Of a stretch of DNA of 64,000 nt, positions 9,872 through 17,343 are shown piece by piece. Origin of the DNA: Enterococcus sp. 4G2_DIV0659. GTDB lineage: Bacteria; Bacillota; Bacilli; Lactobacillales; Enterococcaceae. The notes beneath the pieces are model-generated. The model was not told the DNA's origin, ran no database searches, and was given only the letters and a program-made list of their open reading frames with translations. Both the position numbers and the translations under genes were made by a program. The stretch is from the NCBI RefSeq assembly GCF_002140715.2, contig NZ_NGLE02000001.1:2756001-2820000 (forward strand). Direction: 5' to 3'. How positions within the stretch are numbered: position 1 is the first letter of the stretch; each line of letters starts with the position of its first letter.

Positions 9872-11269
9872 ATGGAGAAAAAATTAAGTGTAAAAGAAGC
9901 ATTCGTTGTATTTTTGTCATTATTATTGATTATCAGCATTTGTGTAATTGGCGTAGGGATGAGTCCAATCTTCCCAGTATTATGTTCATTAGGTTTATTG
10001 ATCGGCTGGAGTAAATGGAGAGGTGCGTCTTGGGATAAAATTCATGAAGGAATCATAGAAGGTGTGAAAACAGGCATTATTCCTATGATTATTTTCATTT
10101 TGATTGGTGCCTTAATTGCTGTATGGATCGCAAGTGGTGTCATTCCAACGATGATGTATGCCGGATTTTCAGTTATTAGTACGAGCATATTTTTGCCCTC
10201 TGCGTTTGTTAGTTGTGCACTGGTGGGGATTTCTATTGGAAGTGCATTTACTACTGTGTCGACGATTGGGTTGGCGTTGATGGGTATGGGGATTTCGATG
10301 GGATTCAACTCAGCGATCCTGGCCGGAGCAATTATCTCAGGAGCAGTATTTGGTGATAAAATGTCTCCACTTTCTGATACAACCAACTTGGCGTCCGCTG
10401 TTGCTGGATCTGATTTATTCAAGCATATTAAAAACATGATGTGGACAACTGTTCCTGCTTTTATCTTGTCATTCATTTTATATGCAGTTATTGGGTTTCA
10501 AACAAAAATTGGACAGACGGCTATTGAGACGAAACAATTTTTAGACGTTTTACAAGAAAACTTTTCGATCAGCTGGTTAGCGCTGTTACCAATCTTGCTA
10601 CTGGTTGTTTGCTCAATAAAACGTGTTCCCGCAATTGCTTCTTTACTAGTGACGATTTTAGTATCGAGCATAATGTATATGGTTCAAATAAAGACAGTGG
10701 ATTTAAAACAATTAAGTACGATTTTAGAAGCAGGTTTCGTTTCGGAAACAGGTATGGAGCAGATTGACGCGTTGCTGACCAGAGGTGGTATTCAAAGTAT
10801 GATGTGGTCCGTTTCGTTGATCCTATTAACGCTTTCCTTAGGCGGCTTATTAATGAAAATGGATGTGATCACCGTATTGATGACACCTCTTGCGCGTAAG
10901 CTAAAAACAACAGGCTCACTTGTTGCTGCAACTGTTTTTAGTGGGGCGTTAGCCAACGTAATGATTGGTGAACAATATTTGTCAATTATATTACCAGGGC
11001 GTGCATTTAAAGAGAGTTACGATGAAGCTAAATTACAACCAGAAGTATTATCAAGAGCCCTAGAAGATTCAGGAACTGTCTTGAACTCGTTGATTCCTTG
11101 GGGGGTAAGTGGTGTCTTTATGGCAAGTACGTTGCAAGTTTCTACATTAAGTTATGCGCCTTTCAGCTTCTTTATTTTACTATGTCCTATTTTATCCATT
11201 CTTTCTGGTGTAACAGGGATTGGTATTCATAAACAACAATTTATGTCAAAAAAGGAAGGAAAAAGATAA
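9872..11269 (+). CDS. NhaC-family transporter under T-box control
   Basis: Predicted membrane transporter of 465 residues with about eleven helices, of the NhaC Na+/H+ antiporter family. The conserved block GDKMSPLSDTTNLASAVAG near residues 165-185 is characteristic. Despite the family name, the T-box leader points to amino-acid uptake. NhaC-type proteins behind tyrosine T-boxes have been proposed as tyrosine transporters in comparative studies, which fits the TAC specifier. The start is well supported by GAGGAAAGT six bases upstream. It is a single-gene unit. Confidence 0.85.
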   Translation: MEKKLSVKEAFVVFLSLLLIISICVIGVGMSPIFPVLCSLGLLIGWSKWRGASWDKIHEGIIEGVKTGIIPMIIFILIGALIAVWIASGVIPTMMYAGFSVISTSIFLPSAFVSCALVGISIGSAFTTVSTIGLALMGMGISMGFNSAILAGAIISGAVFGDKMSPLSDTTNLASAVAGSDLFKHIKNMMWTTVPAFILSFILYAVIGFQTKIGQTAIETKQFLDVLQENFSISWLALLPILLLVVCSIKRVPAIASLLVTILVSSIMYMVQIKTVDLKQLSTILEAGFVSETGMEQIDALLTRGGIQSMMWSVSLILLTLSLGGLLMKMDVITVLMTPLARKLKTTGSLVAATVFSGALANVMIGEQYLSIILPGRAFKESYDEAKLQPEVLSRALEDSGTVLNSLIPWGVSGVFMASTLQVSTLSYAPFSFFILLCPILSILSGVTGIGIHKQQFMSKKEGKR

Positions 11270-11320
11270 TCAATTTTTTTTGAAATCATTAAAATTACAA
11301 GAGAAACAATGGGGGTACTT

Positions 11321-11347
11321 TTGTTCGGCTCGATTTTTAGGTATAAT
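11321..11347 (+). promoter_or_regulatory. Probable promoter of ftsK/spoIIIE-like gene
   Basis: A perfect TATAAT is at 11342-11347, with TTGTTC 15 bases upstream (a short spacer) and the start codon 29 bases downstream. Confidence 0.4.
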
Positions 11348-11375
11348 GGGTACTGATTGAAAAGAGGGATGTTAC

Positions 11376-13751
11376 ATGGCACAAAAAAGGAAAAGTGCAA
11401 AAAAGAAAAAGACAAAAAAGCAACAACAGCAACAAGAGCATCTTAATTTCATTTTCCTTGGTATCTTTTTTATCTTATTTGGATTATTTGGACTCTTAAA
11501 ATTAGGATTTCTTGGAACGTTGATTGCTAATGGATTGCGTGTCGCGATAGGAAATACATTTATGATCGCAGCGGGACTACTGATGATTTACGGTTTATTG
11601 CTGGTTATCTATGGCAGAAATTTCCCAATTAAAAAAAGTCGACCGCTAATCGGTATTTTCGTTTTATACTTAGGAATTTTATTATTTCTACATGCGCATA
11701 TGTTTCGTAATGTTGGCACTCAAACACCAGATATTATAGGAACAACTTGGGATTTTCTTAAAATAGATTTGAAGAGAAGTACTGTTATACAAAACGTTGG
11801 CGGTGGGATGATCGGAGCGGGTTTATACAGCTTGACCTTTTTTTTAGTTGCTCAGCTCGGAAGCTATTTAATCGCGTTTTTACTAATCCTATTAGGTGTA
11901 TTTTTAGCAAGCATGCTTGATTTTCAGCAAGTCATAAATGCATTGCAAATGATTCAAGAAAAGCTGAGTCAGTTGCTATCTAAAAGTGAAGAACGTCAAG
12001 CCGAAAAAGAAGCCAAGCGCGCTGAAAAGCAAGCAGCTAAACAAGCGAAAATCGAAAAATTAGCGCAAGAACGATTAAAAAACGATGTAAGAGAGCTGAC
12101 ACCAGGAGAAAAATTGGCCCAAGAAGCTAGAGAGCAAGAAGCACAGCAAATGCAAGAACCAGAGCAGTTAACCCTTGTTCCTATTGATAGTTTCCAAAGT
12201 CAAGAAAACCTACAGCCGATAAAAGCCACTCCAGAGATTGAAGGGGAAATAGACGAAGGCAGTGAGCTAGATTTCGATATTTCAGAAGAAGCTGAAGATC
12301 GTGATTACGAATTGCCGCCGTCTACATTATTAGATTCTATTCCATCTACAGATCAAAGTGGGGAATATCAAAAGATCGAAAAAAATATTGGTGTTCTAGA
12401 ACAAACATTTAAAAGTTTTGGTGTGGATGCAAAGGTTGTTAAGGCTAGTTTAGGTCCTGCTGTAACAAAATTTGAAATTCAGCCAGCCGTTGGTGTGAAA
12501 GTGAGTAAAGTGGTTAGTTTGACAGATGATATTGCGTTAGCACTTGCTGCTAAAGATGTCCGGATGGAAGCCCCGATTCCTGGAAAGTCATTAATCGGGA
12601 TCGAAGTACCCAACAGCACGGTTAGCACTGTGTCATTTAGAGATATTATCGAAGCTCAGCCGAGTCATCCAGATAAACTGTTAGAAGTGCCCCTTGGACG
12701 TGATATTTCAGGGATGGTTCAATCAGCGGATTTAGCTAAAATGCCTCACTTACTGATTGCCGGATCAACGGGTAGCGGAAAGTCTGTTGCCATCAATGGG
12801 ATCATCTCTAGTATTTTAATGAGAGCAAAACCTCATGAAGTAAAACTAATGATGATCGACCCTAAAATGGTAGAGTTAAACGTCTATAACGGAATACCAC
12901 ATCTATTGACACCTGTGGTCACAAATCCACGCAAAGCCGCACAAGCTTTGCAAAAAGTGGTACAGGAAATGGAATTTCGTTATGAAAAATTTGCGGCAAC
13001 TGGAGTTCGAAATATTTCTGGTTATAATGAATTAGTGATTCAAAAGAATTTAGAAGATGGTGAAAATCGTCCAATCTTACCATTTATTGTCGTAATCGTT
13101 GACGAATTAGCTGATTTGATGATGGTTGCAAGTAATGAAGTGGAAGATGCGATTATTCGTTTAGCCCAAATGGCTCGTGCTGCTGGAATCCATATGATTT
13201 TGGCAACACAACGCCCAAGTGTGGACGTTATTACAGGGATTATCAAAGCGAATGTCCCTTCTAGGATGGCATTTGCCGTTTCTAGTGGAACAGATTCACG
13301 GACAATTATTGACAGCAATGGTGCTGAAAAACTTTTAGGTCGCGGAGACATGTTGTTCTTGCCAATGGGTGAGAATAAACCAATTCGTGTTCAAGGTGCG
13401 TTTATCTCAGACCATGAAGTTGAACGAATCGTGGCATTTGTCACAGAACAGCAAGAAGCAGACTATCAAGAAAGTATGATGCCGACAGAAGAAGAAGCTA
13501 CCGTTACAAGTGGTGAGACGCCGCAAGATGAACTATATGAAGAAGCGAAAGCATTGGTTGTAGAAATGCAAACAGCTAGCATCTCTTTATTACAAAGACG
13601 ATTTAGAATTGGCTATAATCGTGCTGCGCGTCTAGTAGATGAACTGGAAGAACGCGGCGTCATTGGGCCTTCAGAAGGTAGTAAACCAAGAAAAGTGTTT
13701 CTTGAACCTGTACCCGAAGAAGAGCCAATAGACCAAGGAACAGAAGGATAA
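11376..13751 (+). CDS. ftsK: DNA translocase FtsK/SpoIIIE family
   Basis: Septum-anchored motor that pumps chromosome ends out of the closing division septum. The 791 residues show a basic N-terminus, four to five membrane helices (about 25-190), a charged Glu/Lys/Gln-rich linker with a coiled-coil look (about 200-330), an alpha-beta RecA-like motor with Walker [10 protein letters not shown] at about 462-470 and Walker [13 protein letters not shown], and a C-terminal winged-helix gamma domain (from about 720) that reads polar DNA motifs. The length suits the Firmicute SpoIIIE/FtsK class. It is monocistronic. Confidence 0.94.
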   Translation: MAQKRKSAKKKKTKKQQQQQEHLNFIFLGIFFILFGLFGLLKLGFLGTLIANGLRVAIGNTFMIAAGLLMIYGLLLVIYGRNFPIKKSRPLIGIFVLYLGILLFLHAHMFRNVGTQTPDIIGTTWDFLKIDLKRSTVIQNVGGGMIGAGLYSLTFFLVAQLGSYLIAFLLILLGVFLASMLDFQQVINALQMIQEKLSQLLSKSEERQAEKEAKRAEKQAAKQAKIEKLAQERLKNDVRELTPGEKLAQEAREQEAQQMQEPEQLTLVPIDSFQSQENLQPIKATPEIEGEIDEGSELDFDISEEAEDRDYELPPSTLLDSIPSTDQSGEYQKIEKNIGVLEQTFKSFGVDAKVVKASLGPAVTKFEIQPAVGVKVSKVVSLTDDIALALAAKDVRMEAPIPGKSLIGIEVPNSTVSTVSFRDIIEAQPSHPDKLLEVPLGRDISGMVQSADLAKMPHLLIAGSTGSGKSVAINGIISSILMRAKPHEVKLMMIDPKMVELNVYNGIPHLLTPVVTNPRKAAQALQKVVQEMEFRYEKFAATGVRNISGYNELVIQKNLEDGENRPILPFIVVIVDELADLMMVASNEVEDAIIRLAQMARAAGIHMILATQRPSVDVITGIIKANVPSRMAFAVSSGTDSRTIIDSNGAEKLLGRGDMLFLPMGENKPIRVQGAFISDHEVERIVAFVTEQQEADYQESMMPTEEEATVTSGETPQDELYEEAKALVVEMQTASISLLQRRFRIGYNRAARLVDELEERGVIGPSEGSKPRKVFLEPVPEEEPIDQGTEG

Positions 13752-13815
13752 AAATCCGAATATTATTCAAGAGAAAGAATGAGCGTTCTTTTTTCTTGCT
13801 ATGTATTTGGTTTTA

Positions 13816-13860
13816 GAGGGTGGAATAAAACTATTTTTTAGTTTTGTTTCACCCTCACGT
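13816..13860 (+). terminator. Intrinsic terminator after ftsK
   Basis: The arms GAGGGTGGAATAAAAC and GTTTTGTTTCACCCTC pair with one or two mismatches and are followed by TTTTT. Confidence 0.7.
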
Positions 13861-13920
13861 TTTTATATAGAAACTACTAATTGTTGTTTCTAATAGTTTT
13901 TTTGTCGTTAGAAATTTTGG

Positions 13921-13926
13921 TATAAT
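13921..13926 (+). promoter_or_regulatory. Extended -10 upstream of gntR-type gene
   Basis: TGGTATAAT is an extended -10. No clear -35 is present. The leader to the next start is about 125 bases, with a small ACTAGT palindrome at about 13937. Confidence 0.35.
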
Positions 13927-14059
13927 GTATGAAATACTAGTAAATGTTAAAAAAACAGAGTTGAATTAAATCATAAATACGATTAGAATTAAAATAATCT
14001 AAATCATTGGCGAACAACTTAAAAAAAGGCACTCAATAAAACAAATAAGGATGGTCAAC

Positions 14060-14761
14060 ATGAGAAGAAAAAGCGTATTATACTTAGATGTTGCTGAACA
14101 AATTAAAGCAGATATAATGAATGGTACATATCCTGTGGGCTCATTACTGCCAACAGAAGCAGAACTTGAACAATTATTTGAGGTTAGTAAAATCACTGTT
14201 CGTCGTGCAATCGAATTATTATCATCAGAAGAATTAGTTGAGAAAAAAAGCGGTAAAGGAACGACGGTTTTAAGCAATCGACCTTATAATAAATTATCAA
14301 AAGCTGGCACATTTACAGAGTATCTTAATGCATCAGGGCAAAAGGTGACAAAGAAAATTTTAAGCTTAGAGACAGTTACGTTACAAGAACATTCAATGGT
14401 CTACAAGTTTTTAGGAGAACAAGCAGTTAAAGTTTCACGTTTATACACATTAGACGAGCAACCCTATATTTATTTTAACTACTATTTACCAATAACTTTG
14501 AAAGATATTCCATTAAATGAGTTTGAAAATGAGTCGTTATATCGCTTGATGGATCAGCATAAAATAGAAATAATTAAGTTTGAAGATAGTTTTCAAACGG
14601 TTGAATTAACACCAGAACAACAAACAATATTGCGAACTTCAGAGAAAAATGGGCTAAAAAGGATACGCAAATCAATGAGCCCGTCAGGAAACGTAGTGGA
14701 GTATTCTGAAGCAATCTATAATACGGCACTTTATCCTTATGTTATTGAGTATGAATCATAA
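14060..14761 (+). CDS. GntR/HutC-family transcriptional regulator
   Basis: Cytoplasmic DNA-binding repressor of 233 residues. The N-terminal winged helix (about 8-70) contains the GntR signature PTEAELEQLFEVSKITVRRA, and the rest is a UTRA effector domain, usually a sensor of a sugar phosphate or related ligand. The ATG at 14060 is chosen over 14051 because AAGGATGG lies six bases before it. No target operon is adjacent: the next gene is an integrase. Its original partner may have been displaced by insertion, or it acts at a distance. The ligand is unknown. Confidence 0.85.
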   Translation: MRRKSVLYLDVAEQIKADIMNGTYPVGSLLPTEAELEQLFEVSKITVRRAIELLSSEELVEKKSGKGTTVLSNRPYNKLSKAGTFTEYLNASGQKVTKKILSLETVTLQEHSMVYKFLGEQAVKVSRLYTLDEQPYIYFNYYLPITLKDIPLNEFENESLYRLMDQHKIEIIKFEDSFQTVELTPEQQTILRTSEKNGLKRIRKSMSPSGNVVEYSEAIYNTALYPYVIEYES

Positions 14762-14776
14762 AACAAGGGAGATAAT

Positions 14777-14824
14777 TTAAGGGTCTAGGAAGTAACTAAA
14801 ATAGTTACGTCCTAGACCCTTAAA
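14777..14824. other. Long perfect hairpin after gntR-type gene
   Basis: TTAAGGGTCTAGGA pairs perfectly with TCCTAGACCCTTAA, and the inner arms GTAACTA/TAGTTAC extend the stem. There is no T-run on either strand, so it is not a standard terminator. The following 14825-15130 is AT-rich with no gene visible. Confidence 0.6.
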
Positions 14825-15139
14825 CTGTTATTCCTCTAAATTTATCAAAAATCGTAAATTTCTTATTTCGTTTTTCTGTTATTTTTGTTATTTTATTTTT
14901 AAAATCAATTTTTTTGAATAAATTAATAAATCCTTATTGTATGTCTTAAGTTACTTTTCGTATTTTTGTGTAAAACATGAAATTTCTTAACTGAAATCAG
15001 TATATCCCTTTAAAATCAATAAAGCAATAGCGTTTTTTAAAAAAAATTCTCAATTTTTTTGCTTATTACTACAAAAAAATGAGAATTTCGGGTATCATGT
15101 TCTCTAATAACTAGGCGTAGTCTAGGATGTTTTTTTAAG

Positions 15140-15157
15140 CCGTCAATTACGCCGTCA
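15140..15157 (+). repeat. Paired CCGTCA repeats, left of integrase
   Basis: CCGTCA occurs at 15140-15145 and 15152-15157, a 12-base period. The same arrangement recurs at 16511-16528 on the other side of the integrase. They may be arm-type integrase binding sites. Confidence 0.5.
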
Positions 15158-15163
15158 AAATCT

Positions 15164-16291
15164 ATGGGAAAGGATTTGATTTTTTTGGCTATAGGAGAAA
15201 ATATTTACAAGCGAAAAGATGGTCGTTGGGAAGGCAGATACCCTAAAGCAAGAAGGACAGATGGGTCTATTCACTATGGTTATGTGTATGGTCGGACGTA
15301 TCGTTCTGTTAAAGAGAAGCTATTTGAAAAAAAGATTGAAACCACAGTATTTTATTCAAAGGACAAAAAAGAATTTTATGGAACCTTTCAAGAGTGGTCC
15401 CATCTATGGCTCACCTCGATAATGGCGCCAAGGATAAAGGAAAGCACATATGCAAGCTATAAAAATAAAATTGAGTTGCATGTGATTCCTTTTTTAGGGA
15501 ATCGAGCATTAAAAAAAATCGTTCCTGCTGACATTGAACACTTGATCAAGCATTTAACTGAAACATTGTCACCAAGTTCCGTCCATGTCATTTTTCGAAT
15601 AGTGAAGAGTTGTTTTTATGAAGCAAAAGAGCGTTCCTACATTTATTCTAATCCATGTGAAGGTGCCACTTTGCCCAAGGTTCAAAAAGAGAAAGTCCGA
15701 GCGTTAACAAGGGCAGAACATAAAACAATCGAAACTATTTGCCTACAAACAAAAAAAGGACTACCTATATTAATAGCATTAGAAACGGGGATGAGAATTG
15801 GAGAGATTTGTGCTTTGAGGTGGGAAGATGTTGATTTTGATATGGATATGATACATGTTCGGCGGACGAAACAAAGAGTCAGTATACCTGATGAATTTGG
15901 GAAGAAAACACAAATTATCGAAACAGCTCCGAAAACAATTAATTCGAATCGTTTCATTCCGCTGTCCTTAAAATTAAAAAAAGCCTTATTGAAGTGGAAG
16001 GTAGAATCAACATCACCATTTGTGATTGCCAATGGTAAGCATGCTATTGAGCCTAGAACAGTCAGTTATCGTTTTGATCAGATAAAACAAGAGATAGGAG
16101 TAAATGACGTGTCATTCCATTCTCTGAGACATACATTTGCGACTAGATGCGTAGAATTAGGTGTCAATGTCGCTGCTATTAGCTCATTACTAGGTCATTC
16201 TTCCATTAAGTTGACACTAGATACATATACCAATTCATTTATAGAAGAAAATCGATTAGCTATAAAAAAATTAGATGAATTGACATTTTAA
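15164..16291 (+). CDS. Tyrosine recombinase/phage-type integrase
   Basis: Site-specific recombinase of 375 residues. An AP2-like N-terminal arm-binding segment (ENIYKRKDGRWEGRY), a SAM-like core-binding domain (about 75-165) and a catalytic domain are present. The catalytic set is intact: Arg211, His319-x-x-Arg322, His345 and Tyr355. The start is uncertain: the ATG at 15164 lacks a clear ribosome binding site, and TTG at 15185 sits after GGGAAAGG. No excisionase, relaxase or phage structural gene is nearby, so it looks like an orphan or the edge of a degraded element. It lies at the border of the accessory surface-protein region. Confidence 0.88.
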   Translation: MGKDLIFLAIGENIYKRKDGRWEGRYPKARRTDGSIHYGYVYGRTYRSVKEKLFEKKIETTVFYSKDKKEFYGTFQEWSHLWLTSIMAPRIKESTYASYKNKIELHVIPFLGNRALKKIVPADIEHLIKHLTETLSPSSVHVIFRIVKSCFYEAKERSYIYSNPCEGATLPKVQKEKVRALTRAEHKTIETICLQTKKGLPILIALETGMRIGEICALRWEDVDFDMDMIHVRRTKQRVSIPDEFGKKTQIIETAPKTINSNRFIPLSLKLKKALLKWKVESTSPFVIANGKHAIEPRTVSYRFDQIKQEIGVNDVSFHSLRHTFATRCVELGVNVAAISSLLGHSSIKLTLDTYTNSFIEENRLAIKKLDELTF

Positions 16292-16377
16292 TTCATTTGC
16301 ATAGAGACAAATATGAAAAGATGCATTAAAAAAAGAAGAACTTTCTTTTATTTTAAGTGTTTATTCGAATGTTAGGT

Positions 16378-16430
16378 GTCTAAGAACGATATAACTATTT
16401 AAGTTATATCGTTCTTAGACATTTTTTATT
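16378..16430. terminator. Perfect 19-bp stem hairpin after integrase
   Basis: The arms at 16378-16396 and 16402-16420 (GTCTAAGAACGATATAACT and its complement) match at all 19 positions around a five-base loop, and a T-rich tract follows. It is probably an intrinsic terminator. It is unusually long and perfect for one. Confidence 0.7.
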
Positions 16431-16510
16431 TTAGGAGCTTTTTAATGTAAGTGAGAGTTGGATTTTTGGTAGAAAAATAAAGCATTATGAATTTTTTAAA
16501 ACATTTTCCG

Positions 16511-16528
16511 CCGTCAGAATCTCCGTCA
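16511..16528 (+). repeat. Paired CCGTCA repeats, right of integrase
   Basis: CCGTCA occurs at 16511-16516 and 16523-16528, with the same 12-base spacing and orientation as the pair before the integrase. Confidence 0.5.
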
Positions 16529-16616
16529 CTTTGTATAGGCATCCCTTTTATATCAGTAAATCCAGAGGTTGTTTCATGTTTTACACAAAAATATGAAATA
16601 AAGAGAGGATCATCAA

Positions 16617-17294
16617 ATGTATACATTAGGGATAGTGATGCCAGAATTAGAAATGATCGAAAAAATACATTCGCATGGATTTGTAACAAAAGAAGTGAAG
16701 GAAAAAGATCAACTAAATGAATTAGATGGCATTTTGATAAATGTTGACCAAAAAAGAAATAATCAAACAATCAAAGGGCTGGAATGGTTAACAAAGTTGA
16801 GAAAGGAAAACTATTATATTCCCACATGGGTATATACGGATACTCCTATGACTCAATTAGAACAAAGGTTGTGTCTTCATTTAGGTGCAAATGGCGTCTT
16901 TATAAAAGAAAGTGAAACAGAAGAAAATGACTTTATCATAATGAAGAATACGTTGAATTGCCTAGTTAATCAAGAGACAACAAAAGCAATGTCAAATTCA
17001 TTAGTTTTAAACAGAGAAGCGCAAAGCTTACAAATAAATGGTCAATCCGAAATTTGTTTCACACGATTGGAATTTCTGACGATTTCATTTCTTTACGATC
17101 ATGCAGATAAAGTTGTCACGTATCAAGAAATTTCAGATTATTTATGGAAGGGAGAGCAAAAAAAGCGAAAGTATAGAGTCGGTAACATTATTTTTCTAAT
17201 ACGAAAAAAATTAGGAGAACAAGGAAGCGACTTAATTCAAACCGTTCGATCCAAGGGATTTCGCTTGAATAAAAAGTATCTTTATGACGATTAA
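16617..17294 (+). CDS. Atypical response-regulator-like protein with OmpR-type DNA-binding domain
   Basis: Probable transcription regulator of the adjoining WxL locus. In the 225 residues the C-terminal part (about 130-222) is an OmpR/PhoB-type winged helix with the DNA-binding segment VGNIIFLIRKKLG and a wing ending TVRSKGFRLN. The N-terminal 110 residues resemble a receiver fold (ILINVD, then GANGVFIKES). The acidic pair at the start of a normal receiver is missing, and no histidine kinase is nearby. It may therefore be phosphorylation-independent. AGAGAGG precedes the ATG. The next gene follows after about 50 bases. Confidence 0.72.
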   Translation: MYTLGIVMPELEMIEKIHSHGFVTKEVKEKDQLNELDGILINVDQKRNNQTIKGLEWLTKLRKENYYIPTWVYTDTPMTQLEQRLCLHLGANGVFIKESETEENDFIIMKNTLNCLVNQETTKAMSNSLVLNREAQSLQINGQSEICFTRLEFLTISFLYDHADKVVTYQEISDYLWKGEQKKRKYRVGNIIFLIRKKLGEQGSDLIQTVRSKGFRLNKKYLYDD

Positions 17295-17343
17295 TTTATA
17301 AAATTTTTTGTCAAAGAATAGTAAATCTGAGGAGTTGTTATGC

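Noticed and set aside
9700..10014. Reading frame of about 104 codons across the T-box terminator
   Set aside because: It overlaps the conserved T-box element and the transporter start, has no binding site, and the protein has no recognisable feature.
16487..16720. Small protein before the response-regulator-like gene
   Set aside because: It is out of frame with and largely overlaps a well-supported gene, and it contains the CCGTCA repeats.
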